Source of the DNA: Halobacteriovorax sp. HLS
GTDB taxonomy: Bacteria; Bdellovibrionota; Bacteriovoracia; Bacteriovoracales; Bacteriovoracaceae
Length of the DNA: 64,000 nucleotides
Assembly (NCBI RefSeq): GCF_004006665.1
Contig: NZ_QOCL01000003.1
Coordinates: forward strand, 496,001-560,000
Direction: 5' to 3'
How positions within the stretch are numbered: the stretch's first letter is position 1; the number at the start of each line of letters is the position of its first letter. A model generated the notes under the pieces. The model worked only from the letters and a program-made list of their open reading frames with translations. It did not search any database and had not been told where the DNA came from. Below are positions 18,435-26,589 of this stretch, one piece after another. Made by a program: the position numbers and the translations under genes.

Positions 18435-19481
18435 TTAAAACTTAATAATAAGTGCTGCGTTAAGAGACATATTATTCGCCTCTTCAATTGCAGTACCTAC
18501 ATTCTCTAACCTTTGCTGATCAGGGTTAGTATTTGTTGAAGCACTTTGTGAGTTAAATGAGCTCCCAAAAGACTTCATATACTTAAACTCAAGACCTGCA
18601 CCGATTGTTTCACTAAAGTGAATCTCTGCACCTGCATTAACACTTCCTGAGACAAACGATGATGCGAAATTCTCATTACCAAGTTGTACAGAACCTAGAT
18701 TATATTGAGTATTATTGTCGTAACTTAAATCATGTCTATTATACCCAAGCCCTGCTCCAACAAACGGTCTAATTTGTGACTCAGTTGTAATGAAGAACTT
18801 AGAAGTCAGCTCTAGAGAAAGTCTCTTATAAGACATCTCTCTTCCTTGACCATAAGTATTTGTGTAACCCGGATTATAATAAGTTCCATAAGTCGGGTTG
18901 GTACCAGAGTACTGGTTAGAAACGTCAGTTATGCCCATATTTGCAAAACCTACACCTACACCAACACTAAATCTCTCATGAACTTGAGACTCTACGGCAA
19001 CACCAATATTTAAACTTGACTCTAATTCAAGTCCATTTTCACCTGTAATGTTCAATACACCTACAGTTGGTATAACTTTATTCTTCTTCTCTGTGCTCTT
19101 TACTTCAGCAACTGGAAGTGGGGCCACAACTTTCTTTTGAGTTGCAGCTTGAGAGACATTAACTTGGTCGAAATTTTGTCCGCTAAATGCTGACTGTAAT
19201 TTGTTAGCAAGCTTTTGCTCTTCTTGTAGTCTGATATTTTCAATTTTCTTTTGAACCATATCCTCATTTCTTTGCTCTAATTGCTTTCTGAGTTTTTCGA
19301 TTCTATCAGCAGCAGTTTCTTGCTTTGGAGCTTGAAAAGTTCCATTGATGTCGATTTGCTCAGAAGATAATACTGATTGAGCATCATCTAATAGAGGATC
19401 TGATTGACCAAGTACAACTGGTGAACTTAGTCCCATAGCTAGCAGCATTAATAATGCTTTTTGTGAGTGGCGATTTTTCAT
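18435..19481 (-). CDS. Outer-membrane beta-barrel protein with coiled-coil N-terminus
   Basis: 348 residues. A signal peptide (cleavage near VLG-QS) is followed by a coiled coil rich in Glu, Lys and Gln (about residues 58-95), a linker, and a C-terminal barrel domain from about 140 with repeated glycine/aromatic strands (VGVGVGFANMG, PFVGAGLGYNRH, NAGAEIHFSE), ending in KF. This resembles eight-stranded OmpA/OmpW-like barrels. The coiled coil may multimerise the protein in the periplasm. The ribosome binding site GGAG is 8 bases before the ATG, with a T-rich leader upstream. Confidence 0.8.
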   Translation of the reverse strand: MKNRHSQKALLMLLAMGLSSPVVLGQSDPLLDDAQSVLSSEQIDINGTFQAPKQETAADRIEKLRKQLEQRNEDMVQKKIENIRLQEEQKLANKLQSAFSGQNFDQVNVSQAATQKKVVAPLPVAEVKSTEKKNKVIPTVGVLNITGENGLELESSLNIGVAVESQVHERFSVGVGVGFANMGITDVSNQYSGTNPTYGTYYNPGYTNTYGQGREMSYKRLSLELTSKFFITTESQIRPFVGAGLGYNRHDLSYDNNTQYNLGSVQLGNENFASSFVSGSVNAGAEIHFSETIGAGLEFKYMKSFGSSFNSQSASTNTNPDQQRLENVGTAIEEANNMSLNAALIIKF

Positions 19482-19646
19482 AATAATTCTCCTACAATGG
19501 TTAACCTCAATGTGAGGAACCTGTTTAACGCATAAAGTCGTATTCCATTGTTTTATATCAAATCTAGAGAAAAATAGGGAAAATACCGCGATGCGTTGTA
19601 AAATTTACAATCTAGAGAAAATACACAATGTAAAATCAGTAAGTTA

Positions 19647-19850
19647 CTAGCGTCTAATGGTAAAGTAGCGGAGATCTTCGAAGTTAAAGGCCCTTTCAAA
19701 GGTACAGATTATGGCCTTTGACTGAGGTGCACAGTTCTTGGCCTCGCCAAGGATTGATGTTTTAACAATATCCATCACAGACATAAGCATAGTTACGACT
19801 ACGGCTATCATTAATACATATTCTACTGAGGTCTGGCCTTTATTATCCAT
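19647..19850 (-). CDS. Flp-type (type IVb) pilin-like small protein
   Basis: 67 residues beginning with MDNKG-QTSVEYVLMIAV: a short charged leader, a prepilin-type glycine, glutamate at +5 of the mature part and a hydrophobic helix. This is the signature of Flp/Tad pilins or TadE-like pseudopilins. No tad genes are in the window, so assembly genes must be elsewhere. The start has no ribosome binding site; TATAAT ends 6 bases upstream. Two cysteines in the C-terminal part could form a disulfide. Confidence 0.7.
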   Translation of the reverse strand: MDNKGQTSVEYVLMIAVVVTMLMSVMDIVKTSILGEAKNCAPQSKAIICTFERAFNFEDLRYFTIRR

Positions 19851-19856
19851 ACAATC

Positions 19857-19862
19857 ATTATA
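19857..19862 (-). promoter_or_regulatory. -10 element at the start of the Flp-like pilin gene
   Basis: On the minus strand TATAAT ends 6 bases before the ATG at 19850 with no ribosome binding site between them, predicting a leaderless mRNA. Confidence 0.6.
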
Positions 19863-19898
19863 GTATATTTTTAATAAAATGAAATAGGGCCGATTAGA

Positions 19899-21290
19899 CT
19901 ATAAAAATTGCTGGGCCTCTTTAATATCTACCATCGCTGTAAGAAGACCAAGTTGAGCGTCTTTATAAGGTCCAAAGTAGAAAACATTATCTAACTTACT
20001 CTTATAGAGTGGATTGGCAGAATCGTATATTTTCGTCTTTTTAGGTAAGTGAATATTTGATCTTTCAAAGAAGTTCAAAGGTTCAGAAATAAAAACTTCA
20101 TCCCCAAAGTGGAATTCTTCCACGGCCTCATATTGAATTTTCTCGCCAAGAACATAGTGCAAATCGTCCGAAAGCCAATCTCTTAAAGAAGATTTGAAGA
20201 AATCTATTTTTTGACCTTTTCTCTTTAGGACAAATTGTTGAGCACGTGCCATAGATTGATCAGAAATATTATCAAGAACAATTAAAGACTGATCAGTTCC
20301 AATTCTATTATCTCTAACTAGAATATGAACCCCTTTAGATAAGTGACTTTGCTCATAAAACTTCACACTGCTAACAACATTCTTATAACACTTATTATCT
20401 GGCCTAACTTTTAGTGGTAACTTTTCAGGCAGACCTCCGAGAAGAGCGACTCTGGCCGGGTGAATAATTCCTTCAAAACTAGCAAGTTCGAGACTCCATG
20501 GACTTCTTTTATAGAACTTCCACTCTCTAACGTGAGTCCTCTTTAGCTGACCACCCCGACTCTCAAAAAGTGGTAGTATCTCTTCAATTATTTTATCTTC
20601 ATTTAATAAATAGAAAGGAGATATTAAGCAATGAAAGAGATGGAAAATCTCAAGATCACTTGAGGCTATCGACATTCTACTTTGATAAAAGCTCTTGGCC
20701 CCGTAAATTAAACTCTTATAATCCCAATGATTTGAAGTATCTAAAATCATTCGACGAATATTTTCTTTAAAGAGAGTAAATATTTTTTTTAATTCAACTG
20801 GGCAGTGATTTAAAAAAGTATCAATAGACAGGTTTTGAAGATTACTAAAACGACATGCATTTCGCCCCATCCTATGACAAAAAGAAAGAAACTCCACATC
20901 AAAAGATTCTTTCTTCTCGGTATCTAAGTCGACTCCAAACTCTCCATCAATGGCAAGAAAGAAGTTTGGAAACTTCCTACTGAGTTCATAGAGATTTTCA
21001 AATGGAGAAGCTCCTAGGACAAGCTTGGTTTTATTAATATAGAAATGAACATCTTGTTGAGAGAGAAACCTATCTATATTTATGAGAGGTTCTAACTTAT
21101 TATCCTCACCCCAAGTTTTCAGAAAAACTCTTTCTAGTTCTGATAATTGTCTCCCAAAGAGTCCGCCATACTTAATTCTTTCATCATCAAGAATTAGAAT
21201 CTTTTGCTTCTTAGATAGCAGATCAAATCCAAAAAGATAGGATAGGTAATTGTGCCCTATTACGGCCATATCTACATTTTTCTCTAACAT
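19899..21290 (-). CDS. Unknown protein with Rossmann-like N-terminus
   Basis: Not recognised. 463 residues, no signal peptide. The N-terminus (DMAVIGHNYLSYLFG, then ILILDDE) looks like a degenerate dinucleotide-binding fold of flavoprotein type, with GHNYLS in place of GxGxxG, so cofactor binding is uncertain. The rest is helical and charged. It overlaps the upstream Kdo-transferase-like gene by 7 bases, so both are translated from one mRNA and may act in the same envelope process. Confidence 0.6.
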   Translation of the reverse strand: MLEKNVDMAVIGHNYLSYLFGFDLLSKKQKILILDDERIKYGGLFGRQLSELERVFLKTWGEDNKLEPLINIDRFLSQQDVHFYINKTKLVLGASPFENLYELSRKFPNFFLAIDGEFGVDLDTEKKESFDVEFLSFCHRMGRNACRFSNLQNLSIDTFLNHCPVELKKIFTLFKENIRRMILDTSNHWDYKSLIYGAKSFYQSRMSIASSDLEIFHLFHCLISPFYLLNEDKIIEEILPLFESRGGQLKRTHVREWKFYKRSPWSLELASFEGIIHPARVALLGGLPEKLPLKVRPDNKCYKNVVSSVKFYEQSHLSKGVHILVRDNRIGTDQSLIVLDNISDQSMARAQQFVLKRKGQKIDFFKSSLRDWLSDDLHYVLGEKIQYEAVEEFHFGDEVFISEPLNFFERSNIHLPKKTKIYDSANPLYKSKLDNVFYFGPYKDAQLGLLTAMVDIKEAQQFL

Positions 21291-22564
21291 ATTAACTTGT
21301 CCAACAATTCTTTATATTTCTTACGATGATTGTCTATTATTTTGGCCCTCTTGGTAAGTTCTTTTTTTCGATCATACTCACCTAACTTATCAAACAAGCT
21401 AGGTAACTCCTGCACAAGGCGTATATTCTCAGAACCTAAATCATTAATGAAGTCATACTCAGTTGATCTATGTGTTCTAGGCCCACAATAGATCATAGCT
21501 CCTGCCAAGTAGGGCTCTAAGACTGAATGAATACTTCGCCCATGCCCGCCGCCTATAAAACAGTGAGAAAATAGTGAAAAGCTCTCTAATAAAACCCCTG
21601 GGACGGGGTTAATAATAACCCTACCAGGAATAATTTCTTCACCTTTTTTTAAAATTTGATAAGGAAGATTAGGAGCAAATTTATGAATACTTTCAATGAT
21701 TGAGTTTATGAACTCATCTGACAGACCATGAGGAGCAACTGAAACAAAAATTTCCGAGTTAATTATACTTTTAATAAATTTTTCATTTTTAAAAACTTCC
21801 ATCTCATTTGGCCAAGCTGAACCTAGGATTAGACAAGTCGAAGGGTCTCTATTTTTTAAAAGACTTATATAATTATCCAGCTGGGAACGAGATTCTAGGG
21901 TCGAATTAGCAAGATCTAGCCTCTTTGAAATTTGCAAAATACGAAACTCAAACTCAACTACATTCTTAATTCCTAATTTATTAAAGAGGGCCACATCTTT
22001 AGTACTGGCAGCATAAATAAAATCGTAAAGAGAAAACTTACTGAAGCTCAAATGACCTGACTTCTCTTCTTTATTCTTTAATGATCCACTTAGAAGATAG
22101 AATTCAACATCTCTTCTGGCGCCATAGAGCATTAATTCACTAAAAAAGTCATAACGGCACATATACAACTTCTTAGCAGTTACCCAATCAGAGAACTTAA
22201 AAAATGGAAAATTGAGTAGGGCCAAGCGGTAAACTCGAAGGTTTTCAAACTGCTCATTCAATCTTAAACATCGTCTCTCTACTGAGTCAGACGTAAATAC
22301 GATTTCAACTAATTTTGAATTCTCCAGAAGATCTTGAACTAGAACCATACATTGTTCTAACTCGCCCTCGCTAGATACGTGAAAACAGGCATCGGCTTGC
22401 CTTGAAATGTCTTTAAAAGACGGCAATTCATTATTGCGTCTTTCAAAATCTCTTCTAAGCCTAAGTTTTGGCACAAAGATGATAATCACCCTTGAAATTG
22501 GATATAAAAAGTATCTCAGAATATGGATTACGTACTGCAGTAACACGTAAGTATTTAACTTCAT
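21284..22564 (-). CDS. Kdo-transferase-like glycosyltransferase (GT30, WaaA-like)
   Basis: 426 residues. An N-terminal hydrophobic segment is followed by HVSSEGELEQ (62-71), matching the conserved [AS]SVGE region of Kdo transferases, then ILGSAWPNE and GGGHGRSIHSVLEP...GAMIYCGP, matching the GS and GGHNxLEP motifs of WaaA. It is divergent and may transfer Kdo or a related sugar to lipid A or another acceptor at the inner membrane. It is the first gene of a two-gene unit with the 19899 gene. Two AAACTGTC repeats lie just upstream. Confidence 0.72.
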   Translation of the reverse strand: MKLNTYVLLQYVIHILRYFLYPISRVIIIFVPKLRLRRDFERRNNELPSFKDISRQADACFHVSSEGELEQCMVLVQDLLENSKLVEIVFTSDSVERRCLRLNEQFENLRVYRLALLNFPFFKFSDWVTAKKLYMCRYDFFSELMLYGARRDVEFYLLSGSLKNKEEKSGHLSFSKFSLYDFIYAASTKDVALFNKLGIKNVVEFEFRILQISKRLDLANSTLESRSQLDNYISLLKNRDPSTCLILGSAWPNEMEVFKNEKFIKSIINSEIFVSVAPHGLSDEFINSIIESIHKFAPNLPYQILKKGEEIIPGRVIINPVPGVLLESFSLFSHCFIGGGHGRSIHSVLEPYLAGAMIYCGPRTHRSTEYDFINDLGSENIRLVQELPSLFDKLGEYDRKKELTKRAKIIDNHRKKYKELLDKLIC

Positions 22565-22568
22565 TTAA

Positions 22569-22597
22569 AAACTGTCTCAAAATGGTGTCAAACTGTC
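22569..22597. repeat. Direct repeat AAACTGTC x2 upstream of the Kdo-transferase-like gene
   Basis: AAACTGTC occurs at 22569-22576 and 22590-22597, 21 bases apart (two helical turns), immediately upstream of the gene start at 22564. It may be a regulator binding site. Confidence 0.35.
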
Positions 22598-22652
22598 ATT
22601 ATTTTTGTTCAGCCCTTTTTATTTTGTCTAATTTTTGTCAGAAAATAACTTT

Positions 22653-22674
22653 TTCTTACATCTACTAGTAAGAA
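22653..22674. repeat. Inverted repeat upstream of the 22770 barrel gene
   Basis: TTCTTAC-ATCTACTA-GTAAGAA is a 7 bp inverted repeat with an 8-base spacer about 96 bases before the start at 22770. It could be an operator. Confidence 0.35.
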
Positions 22675-22769
22675 TGACCTATAAACAAATTAATCATTGA
22701 TATTTCATTTAAAAAAAGAGAAAAAACTTAACGGCAATATATCGGATAAAAATAGTAAGGAGAGAATAT

Positions 22770-23618
22770 ATGAAACTAACGGCACTAGTGGCGTTATTTG
22801 CAGCAATCACAGTATCATCTGTTTCTGCGGCAGAGACAACGGTAACAACAACGACTACAAATTCAAGCTCTAGCAGCCTGGCAAGCTTTTACAACACAGT
22901 AAAAGAGTCACCTTTTTCAATGGCATACCTAAATGATACTTATTCACAGTATAATATTGATGGTTTCACTTCTTACCACTACCTATATGCACACTATAAG
23001 TTAAACGCAAATAACAGACTATCTGTTATTCCTGCATTTAAAACTGACTTTAAAAAGAATTTCGAAGGAACAAGTGAGAGAGTAAATCATACTTCTTACC
23101 ACTCAACTCAACTTAGATACTCTCTAAGTAATATCCTTACAACTGAAGATCACGGTGTAAATCTTTCTGCTCAAGCAAGATACTATGTTTATTCAAAAGA
23201 TAATGCTGAAGCGACTGGATCAGATGGATACGGGAGAATTATTCTTTCTGCGTCTAGATCACTAGGAAAGAACACTCTTTCTCTAAGTACAGATTCTGTT
23301 GTATATAATAAGAACTCTTCTTCAGCAGCTAACACTCACTACAATAAGATCGGTGTTGGTTACGGATATCAATTCAATGACATCTTTTCTGCCTCAACAA
23401 GCATGAACTGGTACAAATTTGATTCAAATAACTCTGATGCCTTTACTGAATATTCTTATTACTCAGTAGGCCTAGACTTCGCAACTCCAATTGGATTAAG
23501 TATTTCTCCATATATTGAAGGTGTTGTTACTCAAGCTAAAGATGGAAGAGACGGACTTGCTTCTGATATTGTCAGAAACTCAAGTGTTGGTGTTTCATTC
23601 TACTATAGCTGGTTCTAG
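22770..23618 (+). CDS. Outer-membrane beta-barrel protein
   Basis: 282 residues with a signal peptide (cleavage near VSA-AE), a serine/threonine-rich linker and then repeated amphipathic strands with aromatic girdles (SYHYLYAHYKL, SVGLDFATP), ending in SWF; a C-terminal Phe is typical for barrels folded by the BAM complex. It is probably a porin or transport barrel; no specific family was recognised. AAGGAGAG lies 7 bases before the ATG. A strong terminator follows, so it is a single-gene unit. Confidence 0.8.
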   Translation: MKLTALVALFAAITVSSVSAAETTVTTTTTNSSSSSLASFYNTVKESPFSMAYLNDTYSQYNIDGFTSYHYLYAHYKLNANNRLSVIPAFKTDFKKNFEGTSERVNHTSYHSTQLRYSLSNILTTEDHGVNLSAQARYYVYSKDNAEATGSDGYGRIILSASRSLGKNTLSLSTDSVVYNKNSSSAANTHYNKIGVGYGYQFNDIFSASTSMNWYKFDSNNSDAFTEYSYYSVGLDFATPIGLSISPYIEGVVTQAKDGRDGLASDIVRNSSVGVSFYYSWF

Positions 23619-23641
23619 AAACTCCTCAAATTTAACACTTT

Positions 23642-23664
23642 AAAGCGACCATTTTGGTCGCTTT
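23642..23664 (+). terminator. Rho-independent terminator
   Basis: AAAGCGACCA-TTT-TGGTCGCTTT followed by more T, just after the 22770 barrel gene. Confidence 0.93.
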
Positions 23665-23714
23665 TTTTTGGCATTTTTTTCCCCTACTGTTCTACTCACC
23701 TATGTCTCTAAAAA

Positions 23715-23754
23715 CTTTTGAAAACTCACCGATAAGCTAGTGAGTTTTTAAAAG
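23715..23754 (+). promoter_or_regulatory. 15-bp hairpin running into the ribosome binding site of the GYF_2 gene
   Basis: CTTTTGAAAACTCAC (23715-23729) pairs along its whole length with GTGAGTTTTTAAAAG (23740-23754), with one G-U pair and a 10-base loop. The right arm includes the first bases of the AAGGA ribosome binding site for the ATG at 23764. No T tract follows. Confidence 0.6.
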
Positions 23755-23763
23755 GAAATCGAC

Positions 23764-24945
23764 ATGTCAAATGCACTATTAAAAGAAGATATCGAATCAG
23801 TTACAGAATTATTCTTAAATCAAGAACAATTAGAGTCTGGACAGTATGCTTTAAGTGAAGTTTTTCATCTATCAATTGATGAAAAAGAATATGGTCCAAT
23901 ATGGCAACAGGACATAAAAGAATTCCTACAAAGAACAAATAATTTAAATGAACAAACAAAACTTAAATCCCTGGACTCACAAGACTGGCAAGGTATTTAC
24001 GATCACCCACTATTTCAAAGAAGAAGACCACAACTTGTATCGACTCACTCACTTGATGAGCAAGAAACAACTTTTCAAGTACTAAAAGACGGTCAAGTAA
24101 GAGGACCCTTTACTTTATTTGAGATATCTTCAATGGTTGAAAAAAATGAAATTCTACTAGTAGATGAAGTCTCAATAGACGAAGGTGCAAGCTGGGGCCA
24201 TCTTTATGAGATAGAAGAATTTGATAGAAGAACTCTTAAATCAAACGAACAACTACCAAACTTACCAAAAGAAGAATTCTTAAACTCTAGACCTTCAAGT
24301 ACCGTTCAAGATGAAAAAACAAACCTCATTGCTGGGCTAGCATATATTGGAAACCTTAAAACAGGTAAGGCCAAGGCAAAAACCAATGAAGCTTCAAACA
24401 TTGGAAGTAATGATGAATACGAATTCAATTCTGACAGCGAAATCGAAGCAAGCTCAAGCTCATCAAAAATTATATGGGCCGTACTATTTGTAACTTCACT
24501 TGCAGGACTTTACTTTGTTCTATCAAGTTGGAATACGCCTACAGATAATTCAGATACGCAAAATGCAATTACAACAAATTCAAGCGATAACACCAACACT
24601 TCTCAAGTGCAAAAAGCAAAGATGCTAAAACCTGTTAAACTAAAACCTACTATTATAAGACCTAGTATAGAGAAATCATCAAAGGTAAATGATAGACCAA
24701 CTTCATTCACAAGAAGTAAGGCCTTTAGACAAGCTGCTCAAAAAAAGAAAATGGCAGATGATGCAAGAATCACGCAAGAAAATGACGACTACTACTATGA
24801 TGACAACACCGATCCAGTTGAACTAGATCCAGTAAGAAGAACACTTAGCAAGGAAACTATTGACCCTGAATTCCAAGATGAATTTATGGACGAAGAGAGA
24901 GCTCCTGCGTCAGACGAAGTGTTTAATGAAGAAGCTGAGTTTTAA
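23764..24945 (+). CDS. GYF_2-domain membrane-anchored protein
   Basis: 393 residues. Residues about 107-160 (LKDGQVRGPFTLFEI ... ASWGHLYEI) match the GYF_2 domain, a peptide-binding module found in bacterial regulatory proteins. The first 90 residues contain a similar pattern (YGPIWQQDIKEFL) and may be a divergent second copy. A membrane span follows near 234-256, then a charged, low-complexity tail of about 135 residues that would be outside the cytoplasm. The target is unknown. It lies directly upstream of tmk, and both starts carry long inverted repeats. Confidence 0.75.
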   Translation: MSNALLKEDIESVTELFLNQEQLESGQYALSEVFHLSIDEKEYGPIWQQDIKEFLQRTNNLNEQTKLKSLDSQDWQGIYDHPLFQRRRPQLVSTHSLDEQETTFQVLKDGQVRGPFTLFEISSMVEKNEILLVDEVSIDEGASWGHLYEIEEFDRRTLKSNEQLPNLPKEEFLNSRPSSTVQDEKTNLIAGLAYIGNLKTGKAKAKTNEASNIGSNDEYEFNSDSEIEASSSSSKIIWAVLFVTSLAGLYFVLSSWNTPTDNSDTQNAITTNSSDNTNTSQVQKAKMLKPVKLKPTIIRPSIEKSSKVNDRPTSFTRSKAFRQAAQKKKMADDARITQENDDYYYDDNTDPVELDPVRRTLSKETIDPEFQDEFMDEERAPASDEVFNEEAEF

Positions 24946-24966
24946 AAAAATCATAAATCTTGTGAC

Positions 24967-25003
24967 TTCATGATCTTATTTATGATAAAAATAAGGTCAT
25001 GAA
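24967..25003 (+). promoter_or_regulatory. 15-bp hairpin enclosing the tmk ribosome binding site and start codon
   Basis: TTCATGATCTTATTT (24967-24981) pairs fully with AAATAAGGTCATGAA (24989-25003), one pair being G-U, around a 7-base loop. The right arm contains both the AAGG site and the ATG at 24999. A TATGAT hexamer at 24981-24986 could instead be a -10 element for a short-leader transcript that lacks the left arm. Confidence 0.65.
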
Positions 25004-25688
25004 AGAAATAAATAGAGAATTAGTACAACAATTTAGACCACCTGCATTTCCAGGCTCATTCTTTTTAAGTTTTGAAGGGATTGAAGGAGCAGGAAAATCC
25101 ACACAAATAATTAGACTAAAAGAATATCTTGAGCAACAAGACTTTCGTGTTTTAATTCTAAGAGAACCTGGCGGTACTCCTTTTGGTGAAAAACTTCGCC
25201 AAGCTATTCTAAGCTCAACAACAGAACTTGAACCAATAGCAGAAGCCTATCTCTTTGCATCATCAAGAGCGCAACTTTTAACAGAAGTAACCCTAAAAGA
25301 ATTAAATACACCTGGCACAGTCGTTATATATGATCGATACATTGACTCTTCAATTGCTTATCAAGGTATGGCAAGAGGCCTAGGAGTTGATACAGTACTT
25401 CAAATTCACAATGTATTCCCGCTAAATCTAATGCCACATAAGACGTTCTATCTACAAATCTCTGCGGACACATCATTAGGTAGACAGACCATGAGAAATG
25501 CCCCTAAAGACTACTTTGAAGTTAGAGGAAAGGCATTCTACGAAAAATTAATTGATGGCTACAATACTTCAATTGATCTCTTTAGCGATAGAATTTCTGT
25601 TATTGATGGCAATAGAAGCTTAGATCAAGTATTCGAGTCTATTAAAGAACAGATCAACGAATTAATTTTCAAAAAAGATGAACAGTAG
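24999..25688 (+). CDS. tmk: Thymidylate kinase
   Basis: Phosphorylates dTMP to dTDP. 229 residues with P-loop GIEGAGKST (27-35), REPGGTP (55-61) and the YDRYIDSSIAYQG motif with D112 and R113, all standard for the family. The first 20 residues are an extension ahead of the core fold. It overlaps holB by 11 bases and begins the run tmk-holB-ricT-sbcD-sbcC; a similar tmk-holB-ricT order is known in Bacillus. Its start codon lies inside a 15-bp inverted repeat, suggesting translational or promoter-level control. Confidence 0.95.
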   Translation: MKEINRELVQQFRPPAFPGSFFLSFEGIEGAGKSTQIIRLKEYLEQQDFRVLILREPGGTPFGEKLRQAILSSTTELEPIAEAYLFASSRAQLLTEVTLKELNTPGTVVIYDRYIDSSIAYQGMARGLGVDTVLQIHNVFPLNLMPHKTFYLQISADTSLGRQTMRNAPKDYFEVRGKAFYEKLIDGYNTSIDLFSDRISVIDGNRSLDQVFESIKEQINELIFKKDEQ

Positions 25689-26505
25689 TCTTATAGAAGA
25701 TAAGCTTCAGCAAAAGCTATTTACCTTGTGGACTCAAGGCAAGCTCGCTCATTTCTATATACTTCAGGCACCCTCAACAGAGATTGAACCAAGAGAGTTT
25801 CTCAAAAGTTGGTGTAATAGTTTTATCGCTAAAACCATTGCGCACCAAAGAGGTACTTCAAAGGAGCTCGCCCTTGAAACAATTGAGGCCGGACATGGGG
25901 ACCTTCTTTATGTCACCAAGGAAAGTGAGACACAGAACTACAGTATAAAAGAAGATACATTTGACGAATTCTTTAGATTTCAGAATTTTAAAAATATGGA
26001 ATTATCTCAAAGGTTTATCGTAATAGATGATGCCCATTCTATTACGAAAGTCTTGAGCAATAAATTATTAAAAACCTTAGAAGAACCAGCTCCTAACACT
26101 ACAATCTTCTTACTTAACCCTAATCGATTTGAAGTCTTACCTACCATCACATCTAGAGCGATAACTCTTAGAATTGTTGGGCAAAACAGAGTCGACACAA
26201 GTACTGAGCTAAATACATTTTCGAAATATCTAGAGCAAATGTCTTTTGAGGATGGGTTTATTACACTAATTGCTCGTTACGAAAGAGATCAACAAGGTCT
26301 GGCAGAAATTATCGAATACTTAAAGAAGAACAAGGAAATTGAGAGAGGGCTCATCGATACTTTGACTCAGTATATTATTTATTCAAAAACAGACTTCCAA
26401 GAAGTTGAAAAATATCTTGATGCTATTAAATGGTATGAACAAGCAACTACCTTTAATAACTACTCAGCAGAGAAAATGACGGGAATACTGCGTCACATCA
26501 GATAA
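25678..26505 (+). CDS. holB: DNA polymerase III delta-prime subunit
   Basis: Clamp-loader subunit of the replicase. 275 residues with the delta-prime-like core: FIVIDDAHSITKVLSNKLLK followed by LEEPAPNT and ITSRA, the standard AAA+ sensor region. The N-terminal P-loop is replaced by LQAPSTEIEP, consistent with a delta-prime subunit that does not hydrolyse ATP; no zinc-binding cysteine cluster is seen. It starts inside tmk (11-base overlap). Confidence 0.87.
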   Translation: MNSSLIEDKLQQKLFTLWTQGKLAHFYILQAPSTEIEPREFLKSWCNSFIAKTIAHQRGTSKELALETIEAGHGDLLYVTKESETQNYSIKEDTFDEFFRFQNFKNMELSQRFIVIDDAHSITKVLSNKLLKTLEEPAPNTTIFLLNPNRFEVLPTITSRAITLRIVGQNRVDTSTELNTFSKYLEQMSFEDGFITLIARYERDQQGLAEIIEYLKKNKEIERGLIDTLTQYIIYSKTDFQEVEKYLDAIKWYEQATTFNNYSAEKMTGILRHIR

Positions 26506-26589
26506 TTTTAAGATGCCCTGTCACTAGACAAATCACTGAAAATTCATAATTATATTAGATTATACAAATTAATAATGGATTAATACACA

